Shown: positions 17,043-24,825, numbered from the stretch's first letter. The stretch: DNA of 29,990 bases from an uncultured Desulfovibrio sp. (GCA_900547595.1 URHE01000015.1:1-29990); one strand, 5' to 3'. Translations and numbers: made by a program. Notes: generated by a model from the sequence alone, not told the origin.

Positions 17043-17999
17043 TCAGCCGGCGATGAGGCGCAGGCCGCGTGCCGGAAAGGAAAGAAATACGGGGCTGCCG
17101 GGGCGCAGTTGCAATCTTTCCAGGGCGGCTGTTTCCTGTACGGCGTCCACTCTGGTCCCGTCCGGAAGTTCCAGGACCAGGAAGCTTTCCACAACATCCC
17201 TGTAGAGAGAGAGCACGTTTGCCCGGAAGGGCCCCTGCATGCCGCCGGGCGTTTTTTCCGCGGAAAGGAATACCCGCTCCGGGTCCATGGCCACCGTCAC
17301 CACCTGATTGAGGTGCAGCTCCATATCCATGAAGGTCTGCAACTCGCAGAGCGTGGAGAGCACGAGGTCCGAAAAGGTGGTCACCTCAATGCGGGCCGCG
17401 CGCATGCCTGTTTCCATGGCCGTGACGATACCCATGAAGGTATTGCCGCCTTCGGCCCGGGCCGCCGCGGGGGAGGCGCTGCCGCGCACTATGCGTTTGG
17501 CTTCGCCGCCGGCAAAGGCCAGAAATTCCGAGATCTGCGCTGTTTTCTGCTGGCCCAGGAAGGTCTGCACCACATCGAAGGGAACGTGCAGTTCCAGCAG
17601 TTCAAGGCCGCGGGCATAGCGCAGGGCCCTGGGGCCGGCCATGCTGGAGGGCAGGCGCAGGGTGCGGGCCAGGTCGTAGAATTTCCTGCGTACAAAGCCC
17701 TGATCAAAATGGAGAAAATTGTCGTCCGCAGCCTCCGGCAGGCTCAGTATGCGCCGGATATGACGCATGCACGAAAGGGGGAGCAGCACGTCCCTGGCGC
17801 CGGGGGGAGGAACATGGAGCATGCCGGTAGCGGTATCGAGAGCCTCCTTGACCTTGAGCTCCAGGGCCTCGCCCAGACGCAGGCCGCCGTAGCGGATGAG
17901 CAGGAACAGGAGATGCAGGCGGGCACGGGCGATTTTCCTGCTTTTTGTGCCCGCCTCGGCTTCCCATGCCTCCCAGCGAAGCGTGAGCTGTTCCAGCAT
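17043..17999 (-). CDS. tunR: TunR-type tungstate-responsive regulator (Xer-recombinase-like DNA-binding domain plus two TOBE domains)
   Basis: The N-terminal part (about 20-170) has the fold signature of tyrosine recombinases: RYGGLRLGEALEL matches the Arg-I box and PRALRYARGLELLELHVP matches the HxxR region. The catalytic set is broken, however: the LGH histidine is Gln (FLGQQ) and the nucleophilic Tyr position reads SEFLAF. Two TOBE/molbindin domains follow (about 195-250 and 258-318), the oxyanion sensor seen in ModE. This pairing defines TunR, known in sulfate reducers to bind DNA and respond to tungstate. It heads the tup-moa operon. The start is uncertain: coding potential continues upstream in frame, with an ATG at 18161 that overlaps the predicted -10 box, and GGAGG at 18131-18135 has no ATG downstream in frame. 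I use ATG 17999. Confidence 0.85.
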   Translation of the reverse strand: MLEQLTLRWEAWEAEAGTKSRKIARARLHLLFLLIRYGGLRLGEALELKVKEALDTATGMLHVPPPGARDVLLPLSCMRHIRRILSLPEAADDNFLHFDQGFVRRKFYDLARTLRLPSSMAGPRALRYARGLELLELHVPFDVVQTFLGQQKTAQISEFLAFAGGEAKRIVRGSASPAAARAEGGNTFMGIVTAMETGMRAARIEVTTFSDLVLSTLCELQTFMDMELHLNQVVTVAMDPERVFLSAEKTPGGMQGPFRANVLSLYRDVVESFLVLELPDGTRVDAVQETAALERLQLRPGSPVFLSFPARGLRLIAG

Positions 18000-18160
18000 T
18001 TCCCCGGTCAGATGCTCCTGAGACAGCGTGCTTTCACCCCTTTCTTTGCTTTTGCCATGACCGGCATTTTTTGCCAATATGGAGCGCAGGTTTTGACCAT
18101 GAGTTTCCGCAATGATACTTAAAAATATTTCCTCCGCCCCCGGGCAACGCCCATGGTACA

Positions 18161-18189
18161 TAGATAGCCAAATTGCCGCAAAGGGGCAA
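18161..18189 (-). promoter_or_regulatory. Candidate sigma70 promoter of the tunR-tup-moa operon
   Basis: TTGCCC (18189-18184) and TATCTA (18166-18161) are separated by 17 bp. It lies in the divergent region between tunR and moeA (18162-18260), where a TunR operator would be expected. The region also has the inverted repeat TTGCC/GGCAA (18173-18189). No clear promoter for the divergent moeA was found. Confidence 0.45.
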
Positions 18190-18260
18190 GATGCCGGAAG
18201 CCGCCCCGCTCCAGGCCGGCTCCCGGAACAGGGCCCGGGCAATATATGAGGGAAGCCGTG

Positions 18261-19487
18261 ATGAAATCCTTTCTTACCCTGAAATCAGTGGAAGAAGTGC
18301 TTGCCCATATCCAAGGCTTCCCCGCCCTTGGCGGAGAAGAAATATGCCTGGATGAAGCCCCGGGCAGGTATCTTCTGCGGGATCTGATCGCGCCTGAGGA
18401 CCTGCCGGGTTTCGACCGCTCCACTGTGGACGGTTATGCCGTACACGCACGGGATGTTTTCGGCGCGCAGGAGACCTCGCCCGCCCTGCTGGAATGCGTG
18501 GGGGATTGCCCCATGGGCGGGGCGCCCGATTTTGAACTGAAGGAAGGGCAGACAGCGCGCATACTTACCGGCGGCATGTTGCCCAGGGGCGCGGACTGCG
18601 TGGTCATGGTGGAATATTCCCGCCCGGTGAACGACAGGCTGGTGGAGCTCATCCGGACCCAGGCCCCGGGCGACCATGTGCTCATGCACAACGAGGATGT
18701 GGCTTCAGGCGCCCTTGCCATACCTGCCGGCCGTTGTCTGCGGCCTCAGGAAATAGGTCTCCTGGCCGCGCTGGGCATGCGGCGCGTGGAAGTGGCGCGG
18801 CGGCCGCATGTGGCCATAATTTCCACGGGGGACGAAGTGCTGCCCGTCAGCGGGACGCCGCAGCCGGGCCAGGTGCGCGACGTCAATTCCCACTCTCTGG
18901 CGGCCCTTTGCCGCCAGGCGGGCGCCCGTGCCGTTTTTGCGGGCCTGGTGCGCGATGATGTGCCGCTGCTGGAAAAAACGCTCGGGGAAGCCATGGAGCA
19001 GGCCGATGTGGTGCTGGTCTCCGGCGGTTCTTCAGCCGGCATGCGCGATCATACTGTGGATATTTTCAGCTCCATGCCGGAGAGCGAGCTGCTTGTGCAC
19101 GGCGTGGCCATCAGCCCCGGCAAGCCCTTCATTCTGGCGCGATCCGGCGGCAAATGCCTCATGGGCCTCCCCGGTCATGTGAGCGGCGCCCTGATCTGCG
19201 CGCGCGTTTTCCTCCTGCCCCTGCTGCTGCGCCTGCAAGGGGGCGAAAAACAGCCGACGGCCGGAGTGCCCGCCGTGCTCTCCAGGTCCGTGGCCTCCGC
19301 CCAGGGGCGGCGCGACTTCATTCGCGTTCGTCTGGAACGGACAGAAAAGGGCTGGATGGCGGAACCCCTTACCGGGCCTTCAGGTCTCATCTCTCCCCTG
19401 GTCTCCGCCGAGGCTCTGGTGGTTTGCCCGGAAAACAGGGAAGGACTCCACGCCGGGGAAGAGGTCTTTGCCGAACTGCTGAACTGA
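18261..19487 (+). CDS. moeA: Molybdopterin (tungstopterin) metal-transferase MoeA
   Basis: A 408-residue enzyme that inserts molybdate or tungstate into adenylylated pterin. MoeA motifs: FDRSTVDGYAVHARD (51-65), ISTGDEVLPVSG of the MogA-like domain III, SGGSSAGMRDHT and PGKPFILAR, then GLPGHVSGALI and the C-terminal domain IV. ATG 18261 is chosen because GAGGGA lies 9 nt upstream; another in-frame ATG at 18246 has no ribosome site. It is transcribed divergently from tunR, which suggests control from the same intergenic region. A second MoeA with an extra domain follows 126 bp later. Confidence 0.95.
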   Translation: MKSFLTLKSVEEVLAHIQGFPALGGEEICLDEAPGRYLLRDLIAPEDLPGFDRSTVDGYAVHARDVFGAQETSPALLECVGDCPMGGAPDFELKEGQTARILTGGMLPRGADCVVMVEYSRPVNDRLVELIRTQAPGDHVLMHNEDVASGALAIPAGRCLRPQEIGLLAALGMRRVEVARRPHVAIISTGDEVLPVSGTPQPGQVRDVNSHSLAALCRQAGARAVFAGLVRDDVPLLEKTLGEAMEQADVVLVSGGSSAGMRDHTVDIFSSMPESELLVHGVAISPGKPFILARSGGKCLMGLPGHVSGALICARVFLLPLLLRLQGGEKQPTAGVPAVLSRSVASAQGRRDFIRVRLERTEKGWMAEPLTGPSGLISPLVSAEALVVCPENREGLHAGEEVFAELLN

Positions 19488-19613
19488 GAGGCATTTTTCA
19501 GGCGCTGTTTTTGCCGGATACTTTTGGCGCTGCCCACGCAACACAGGCGCGCCGTCAACGCAAAAGCACAATGACGCCGTTTATACACCTGAAGCGCAAG
19601 GTTTGAGGAGATC

Positions 19614-21578
19614 ATGGCCAGACATACCTATCTCAGCATGAAAACTCCCCGGGAGGCCCGGGAACTCTGGTTTGCGGCCATAGAAAAAACGGGCATGGAA
19701 ATGGGGGAGGAAGAGGTCCCCCTTTCCGAGGCCCTGCACCGCGTGCTTTCCCGCCCTGTGCAGGCCCTGCGCTCCTCCCCGGCCTTTCACGGCGCGGCCA
19801 TGGACGGCGTGGCCGTATGCGCGGAGGATACCTTTGCCGCATCCAGCCGTTCGCCGCTGCGGCTGGAGGTGAACAAACAGGCTTTCTGGATCAACACAGG
19901 TCATGCCCTGCCCGCCGGTTGCAACGCCGTCATCAGGGTGGAAGACCTCAATGTGGAGGAAAACGGCGCGTTCGTGGTCACGGAAAAAGCCGCCTTTCCC
20001 TGGCAGCATGTGCGCAAGCTGGGCGAGGACATGGTGGCGACGGAAATCATCCTCGCCCCCGGCGTGGAGATAGGGCCTTATGAGCTGGGCGCCCTGGCCG
20101 CGGCCGGAGTCCTGCGTCCCCAGGTATTCAGAAAGCCCCGGGTGGCGGTCATTCCCAGCGGTTCGGAGATCGTTGCCCTGGAAGAGGCCAGGGAGGACGA
20201 CCTCAGGGCCGGACGCGTTCTGCCGGAGTTCAATTCCCTTATTTTCTCGGCCATGATCCGGGACGCGGGCGGCGTGGCGGATGTCAGGCCCATTGTGCCC
20301 GATGATCCCGGGGCCATAGGCGCAGCCATAGTGTCGGCGGTGGAAGATGGGGCGGACCTCGTGATGGTGAACGCCGGTTCCTCGGCGGGCAGCCATGACT
20401 ACACCGCGGATGTGGCGGCGGAGCTGGGGCGGGTCCTTGTGCATGGAGTGGCCGTAATGCCGGGCAAGCCCACAGTGCTGGGCATGGTCAGGGGCGCCGG
20501 CAGGGAAGTCCCCTTCATAGGCAGCCCGGGGTATCCTGTGTCCGCCATAGTCTCTGTGGAGGAATTCGTCCTGCCCCTGCTGGCCCGCTGGCAGAAACGC
20601 CATGTGAGACGCAGGGAGAGCATGGAGGTGACGCCCTGCAATCCCCTGCCTTCAAGGCCGGGCATGGAGGAGCGCATACGGGTCAGGCTGGGCCTGGTGG
20701 ATGGAACCTGTTTTGCCGTGCCCCTGCCCAGGGGCGCAGGCACTGTGACCAGCCTTTCCCGCGCGGACGCCGTGATACCCATTGCCAGGGACTGCGAGGG
20801 CATAAACGCCGGGGAAGCCGTAAAGGCCGAGCTTATCCGTTCCCGCGAGCAGATAGAGGGCGCGCTGCTCATCACGGGCAGCCATGACAATACCCTGGAC
20901 CTCATCGACAGCATGCTGAGAAGGGAGCATCCCGGCTTCAGCCTGACCTCGGCCCATGTGGGTTCTCTGGGCGGGTTGATGGCCCTCAGCCGCGGGCAGT
21001 GCCATCTGGCGGGCTCCCACCTGCTGGACGAAGCCACCGGGGTCTACAACAGGCGGGCCATCAGCGAGCAGCTCAAGGGTATCCCGGTCATGCTGGTGCG
21101 GCTCGTGGACAGGGAGCAGGGCTTCATCGTCCGGCCGGGCAATCCCCTGCATGTGGAAAACTTCAGCGATCTGGGCCGTGAAGGCCGGGACGCCCTGCGC
21201 TTCATCAACCGCCAGAAAGGCAGCGGCACGCGCGTGCTGCTGGATTATGAACTGGGCAGGCTGGGATTGTCGCCAACCAGAATAACGGGCTATGACGACG
21301 AGGAATACACGCACATGAATGTAGCCGCGGCGGTGCTTTCGGGCAGGGCCGATACCGGTCTGGGGGTGCGTTCCGCTGCCAGGGCTCTGGGGCTGGATTT
21401 CATTCCCGTGGGCGTGGAGGAATACGATCTGGTCATACCCCTGCGCTATGCGGAAGACCGGCGCATCCAGGCGCTGCTGGACGTGATCCGCTCCCGGGAC
21501 TTCAAACGCAGCGTGGACGCCATGGGCGGCTACGGCACCAGCCGCAGCGGGGAAATCATCTGGGAGAGCAGGGCATGA
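19614..21578 (+). CDS. MoeA fused to a periplasmic-binding-protein-like (PBP_like) domain
   Basis: A 654-residue protein. Residues 1-400 are MoeA-like: AAMDGVAV at 61-68, IPSGSEIVALEE, VNAGSSAGSHDYT, MPGKPTVLG and GSPGYPVSAIVSVEEF. The C-terminal 240 residues form the soluble PBP-like domain found attached to MoeA or MoaA-type proteins (ITGSHDNTLDLIDSML, LSRGQCHLAGSHLLDE, FINRQKGSGTRVLLDYEL). There is no signal peptide, so this domain should work in the cytoplasm, perhaps as an oxyanion or pterin sensor/donor. GAGGAG precedes ATG 19614. Next to a normal MoeA, it is a candidate for the tungsten-specific (or molybdenum-specific) member of the pair; which one is not visible. Confidence 0.93.
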   Translation: MARHTYLSMKTPREARELWFAAIEKTGMEMGEEEVPLSEALHRVLSRPVQALRSSPAFHGAAMDGVAVCAEDTFAASSRSPLRLEVNKQAFWINTGHALPAGCNAVIRVEDLNVEENGAFVVTEKAAFPWQHVRKLGEDMVATEIILAPGVEIGPYELGALAAAGVLRPQVFRKPRVAVIPSGSEIVALEEAREDDLRAGRVLPEFNSLIFSAMIRDAGGVADVRPIVPDDPGAIGAAIVSAVEDGADLVMVNAGSSAGSHDYTADVAAELGRVLVHGVAVMPGKPTVLGMVRGAGREVPFIGSPGYPVSAIVSVEEFVLPLLARWQKRHVRRRESMEVTPCNPLPSRPGMEERIRVRLGLVDGTCFAVPLPRGAGTVTSLSRADAVIPIARDCEGINAGEAVKAELIRSREQIEGALLITGSHDNTLDLIDSMLRREHPGFSLTSAHVGSLGGLMALSRGQCHLAGSHLLDEATGVYNRRAISEQLKGIPVMLVRLVDREQGFIVRPGNPLHVENFSDLGREGRDALRFINRQKGSGTRVLLDYELGRLGLSPTRITGYDDEEYTHMNVAAAVLSGRADTGLGVRSAARALGLDFIPVGVEEYDLVIPLRYAEDRRIQALLDVIRSRDFKRSVDAMGGYGTSRSGEIIWESRA

Positions 21579-21599
21579 CGGCTGGTCATGGCCCGCTTT

Positions 21600-22439
21600 T
21601 CAGATCAGGGAAAAGCTTTCCAGCTCGGGAAGGGAAACGTCGATGTGGAAGAGACGTCCCCTGTTATCCTTTTCCATGCCAAGCAATCTGACAAGAAGCG
21701 CGGCCATGACGCATGCCGTGCCTGCGACAGTGAGGCCCGTGGTGTTCATGTTGCCTTCCGTAGTTTCAGCGGCGGCATAAAGGCGGGAGAGGGTGATGGC
21801 GCCCTCCCCGTCCAGAAAGGCAAAGCCCTCGTGCCGGGCCACGGCTCCATGCAGATAGGGGACGCCGGCATTGCGGGCGGCCTTTTCCAGCATCTTCTTT
21901 TTGTCCAGAGAATCCAGACAGTCCGCCACCGCATCCGTCCCTTCCAGCAGTCCCGGCAGGTTGGCTTCATTCAGCTCATGGGGCACGGTCCGCACCTCCA
22001 GATATGAGGCCATTTCCAGAAGTCCGTCGCGGCAGGCGTCCACCTTGAGACAGCCCAGGGTTTTCTCCGTGCAGAAGTGCTGCCTGTTCAGGTTGCTTTC
22101 TTCAAAAACGTCCGGGTCGCAGAGGATCAGGGAGCCGATGCCCGAGCGCGCAAGCAGGGCGGACAGATGCCCGCCGAGGCCGCCGCAGCCGGCGATGAGT
22201 ACGCGGGAGGAAAGCAGGCGGAGCAGAGTCTCTTCGGAAAGGCTCTCCCTGCTGCGCAGAAATCGCTCCGGCCAGATGCCCCGCGCCAGAAGCGCCCGCA
22301 TGGTCTGGGCTTCGCTGAGTCCCAGTTCACGGGCCAGCTGGCGCGTGCCGTGCATGTCCACAGAGGAAAGGCCGCCGGAAAACTTAAGGCGGGACGCCAG
22401 CGTGTTTTTCCGGACGGAAAGTTCGGGGAAGCTATCCAT
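21600..22439 (-). CDS. ThiF/MoeB/HesA-family E1-like adenylyltransferase (activator of the MoaD-like protein)
   Basis: A 279-residue E1-like enzyme expected to adenylylate the C-terminal Gly-Gly of the MoaD-like protein encoded just upstream. Residues 77-279 hold the Rossmann-like core: GCGGLGG at 84-90, acidic residue in CDPD (107-110), arginine finger in NLNRQ (116-120), lysine in LKVDA (131-135) and DCLDSLDKKK. The usual paired CXXC zinc cysteines of MoeB/ThiF are missing. The first 70 residues form an extra helical domain (RQLARELGLSEAQTMRALLA), helix-turn-helix-like in appearance. It ends 21 bp from the convergent moeA-PBP gene. ATG 22439 has only a weak ribosome site (GCAAGAG), so the start is moderately sure. 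Confidence 0.9.
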   Translation of the reverse strand: MDSFPELSVRKNTLASRLKFSGGLSSVDMHGTRQLARELGLSEAQTMRALLARGIWPERFLRSRESLSEETLLRLLSSRVLIAGCGGLGGHLSALLARSGIGSLILCDPDVFEESNLNRQHFCTEKTLGCLKVDACRDGLLEMASYLEVRTVPHELNEANLPGLLEGTDAVADCLDSLDKKKMLEKAARNAGVPYLHGAVARHEGFAFLDGEGAITLSRLYAAAETTEGNMNTTGLTVAGTACVMAALLVRLLGMEKDNRGRLFHIDVSLPELESFSLI

Positions 22440-22548
22440 ACTCTTGCGGTCAGACTCCCGCTCGGGGAAGAGTGTTTTTGACCGGGTTCTCTGGGGACAG
22501 AAAAGGTTTTCCGCCGTATTCCGGCGCGGGCGTCTGCTCCCGCAGCCG

Positions 22549-22585
22549 CCAGAGCGTTACGCGATTTCATTGCGAAAACGCTCTA
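22549..22585 (-). repeat. Dispersed hairpin repeat, copy 3, starting at the moaD-like stop codon
   Basis: On the minus strand it begins TAGAGCGTTTTCGCAATGAA and folds AGAGCGUU against AACGCUCU. Compared with the 4809 copy, a G:C pair has become U:A in both arms, so the pairing is kept. TAG is the moaD-like stop. The flank GGCG...GACGCCCGCGCCGGAAT resembles the flank of the 4809 copy. Confidence 0.6.
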
Positions 22586-22831
22586 GCCTCCGCCCACGGC
22601 AGGAAAATAGGCTATGCGGTCGCCGTCTGCCACGGTGTTCCGCAGGCCGCCCTGGCGGCCGTTGATCATGACGATCTTGATTTCCGCAGCCGGAATGCCC
22701 AGACGGGAGGCCAGCTCCCCGGCGGTGACGGAAGTTTCTTCAGGGGCCAGGTCAATATTGAGTCCCTCCTCCGGCACATAGCCGGGGACGCACTCCCGCA
22801 GTGTCGTGCTCAGCCGTACATGTATGCTCAT
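22583..22831 (-). CDS. MoaD/ThiS-like sulfur-carrier protein
   Basis: An 82-residue ubiquitin-fold sulfur carrier. It ends in YFPAVGGG, the C-terminal Gly-Gly that is adenylylated and thiocarboxylated to supply sulfur for the dithiolene of the pterin. The central INGRQGGL and VADGDRIAYFP match MoaD (variants of VNGxxV...L.dGDeVaffPPVAGG). It lies between aor and the E1-like gene, a layout typical of AOR operons in anaerobes, where it is thought to serve the tungsten cofactor. No MoaE partner is in the window. There is no strong ribosome site before ATG 22831; a large hairpin lies just upstream. Confidence 0.92.
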   Translation of the reverse strand: MSIHVRLSTTLRECVPGYVPEEGLNIDLAPEETSVTAGELASRLGIPAAEIKIVMINGRQGGLRNTVADGDRIAYFPAVGGG

Positions 22832-22842
22832 GGCAAAAGAAT

Positions 22843-22876
22843 CCCGCGTCCGCAGGGCAACGCCTGCGGACGCGGG
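22843..22876 (-). terminator. Strong intercistronic hairpin between aor and moaD-like gene
   Basis: A perfect 14-bp stem (22843-22856 with 22863-22876) and a 6-nt loop, 15 bp after the aor stop. On the minus strand only ATTCTTTTG follows, so termination is probably partial. It would let the cell make much more AOR than carrier and E1-like protein, or stabilise aor mRNA. Confidence 0.65.
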
Positions 22877-22891
22877 ACAGTTGGTTATCTG

Positions 22892-24634
22892 TTATCTTTT
22901 GATCCAGTTGAAGGTCGTCCTCAGCTCTTCAGGTGTAATGTCAAAGGTGGTGTTGTGGGGAGGCACGGGCTCATCGCTGAAGAAATCAGGCAGATGGTCG
23001 GCGGCTTCGGTGATGCCGGCGCGACGGTTGAAGTCCACCTCTGTGGACAGGACGCGCTGCCCCAGAGTGACCACGTCGTCTCCGGTCAGCTGCCAGCCGA
23101 ATTTGGCGTTGAGCATGTCCACAACCGCGGACAGGGCGTCCGGTATATCCAGAATGGCAAAGGCCGTGAAGAGGCAGAGGCCCACGCTGTCCACAGAAGC
23201 CGTGGCAATCTGGAGATTGCGGGAAAGCTCGATCTGGCCTTCCTTCTTCAGGGGGTCCACAACGCCGCCGCAGCTGAGGATATTGGCGGTCACGGCGTAG
23301 CCGGCAGTGTGGTCGGCGCCCATGGGGGTGGTGGCGTAGGTGACGCCCACGCCCTTCACCGCGCGGGGGTCGTAGGCAGGCAGGCTCTGGCCCTTGACGC
23401 AGGGCACGCGGCGCACGCCGAAAACGCGACCGGTGGTGGCCGTGCCGCAGCCGATGATGCGGCCCAGGGGGGTGCCTTCGCTGATGCCCTTCATGGCTTC
23501 CATCACGGCCTTGCCATCGCCCAGGGGGATGCCGCCGCCGGCCATGGCCACGCCGATGGCCACGCCCACGTCAATGGTATCCACGCCGTAGTCATCGCAC
23601 ATGTGGTCGAAGGTGCAGATAAGATCAAGGTCGTCAATATTGCTGTGCGGGCCGAAGCACCACAGGGTCTCGTATTCGGGCCACTTGCTCTTGAACTTGC
23701 CCTTTTCGTCAGGGAAGATGCCACTGCAACGGATGATGCAGCCGCTCATGCAGCCGTGGGCCACCACGCCGTCGCCGCCGCGCTCCCTGGTGAGCTGGTT
23801 CAGGCGTTCGCCGGAGACGGCTTCATGCCCCTCGAAGCGGCCCACTGTGAAGTTGCGGGTGGGCAGACCGCCGGCCTCGTGCAGGATGTTGACCAGAACA
23901 GCGCTGCCGTATTCGGCCAGGCCCTTGCTGGTGATGGGATGCGTGGTGAGGGCGTTGGTGAACCGCTTGGCCGCGGCCTTGAAAGCCTCGGCGTCCGCAA
24001 TGGGCGGGGTCTTGCCGCCTTCGGGATCGATGATGATGGCTTTCAGGCCCTTGGAACCCATGACCGCGCCCACGCCGCCGCGACCGGCATGACGCTGGGG
24101 CCTCAGCTCGCGATCCGTAAAGGCGATGCTGGCGGCGGTGAGCTTGAATTCGCCTGCGCGGCCAATGGTGACGTAGCTGCATTTCTCGCCGTACTGTCCG
24201 ACCAGTTTTTCCACAGCGTCAAAGTTGTTGAGGCCGGCTACGGGAGAAGGCACCAGGCGGGCGCTGTCCTTGCCCACTTCCAGCTGCCACCATTCGCCTT
24301 CGGCGGCTATATCTTCCACAATGATGGCCAGAATGCCCAGCCTGGCCAGATGACCGCCGGGCTGACCGCCGGAGTTGGATTCCTTGATGCCTTCGGTAAG
24401 GGGGCTTTTGCAGCCTACGGAAATGCGGTTGGCGTTCGGGCTGTTGGTGGCGCCCAGCAGGCCGGGGGCGAATACCAGCTTGTTGTGGGGGCCCAGCGGA
24501 GAGCAGATGGGGTTGACCTCGCGGGCAACGATGGTGGAGGTCAGGGCGCGGCCTCCAAGACCGGCGTATTCTTCGGGGACGTCCTCAAAAACGCAGGTTT
24601 TTTCGGCCATATTCACGCGCAGGAAACGAAACAT
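22892..24634 (-). CDS. aor: Tungsten-containing aldehyde:ferredoxin oxidoreductase
   Basis: A 580-residue tungsten bis-pterin enzyme oxidising aldehydes to acids with ferredoxin. The N-terminal domain carries GGRALTSTIV (27-36) and FAPGLLGATNSP pterin-contact regions. Iron-sulfur ligands are C295, C299 and C303 (a CX3CX3C spacing, against CX2CX3C in the Pyrococcus enzyme) and C487 in DSVGLC (482-487), which also contacts a pterin. The PEYET glutamates (319-323) and ADHTAGY histidine (H442) match active-site positions of the family. AAGGAG precedes ATG 24634. It is followed by moaD-like and E1-like genes and has its own promoter. No signal peptide, so cytoplasmic. The aldehyde substrate is not shown; acetaldehyde is plausible given the nearby alcohol dehydrogenase. 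Confidence 0.96.
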   Translation of the reverse strand: MFRFLRVNMAEKTCVFEDVPEEYAGLGGRALTSTIVAREVNPICSPLGPHNKLVFAPGLLGATNSPNANRISVGCKSPLTEGIKESNSGGQPGGHLARLGILAIIVEDIAAEGEWWQLEVGKDSARLVPSPVAGLNNFDAVEKLVGQYGEKCSYVTIGRAGEFKLTAASIAFTDRELRPQRHAGRGGVGAVMGSKGLKAIIIDPEGGKTPPIADAEAFKAAAKRFTNALTTHPITSKGLAEYGSAVLVNILHEAGGLPTRNFTVGRFEGHEAVSGERLNQLTRERGGDGVVAHGCMSGCIIRCSGIFPDEKGKFKSKWPEYETLWCFGPHSNIDDLDLICTFDHMCDDYGVDTIDVGVAIGVAMAGGGIPLGDGKAVMEAMKGISEGTPLGRIIGCGTATTGRVFGVRRVPCVKGQSLPAYDPRAVKGVGVTYATTPMGADHTAGYAVTANILSCGGVVDPLKKEGQIELSRNLQIATASVDSVGLCLFTAFAILDIPDALSAVVDMLNAKFGWQLTGDDVVTLGQRVLSTEVDFNRRAGITEAADHLPDFFSDEPVPPHNTTFDITPEELRTTFNWIKR

Positions 24635-24690
24635 GTGTCACTCCTTGTGCAGTGCGTCTTGTATGGATGCGGACAGTACTCTTTGCCCCC

Positions 24691-24732
24691 TGCCTAGCCC
24701 GCCCGGCATTTTCCGTCAAGAAACGCGGAAAA
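24691..24732 (-). promoter_or_regulatory. Candidate aor promoter with an overlapping inverted repeat
   Basis: TTGACG (24719-24714), 17 bp, then TAGGCA (24696-24691). The inverted repeat TTTTCCG/CGGAAAA (24709-24715 and 24726-24732) overlaps the -35 box and is a possible operator. The rest of 24635-24825 shows no gene. Confidence 0.45.
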
Positions 24733-24825
24733 TAATCACGCTTTCCTGGCGCAGGAGGGGCATGGCGCGACGCTTCGTGCCAAAACGGCTGTCAATGTCC
24801 CGTTTGCAGGACCTGGCCGGCCTGC

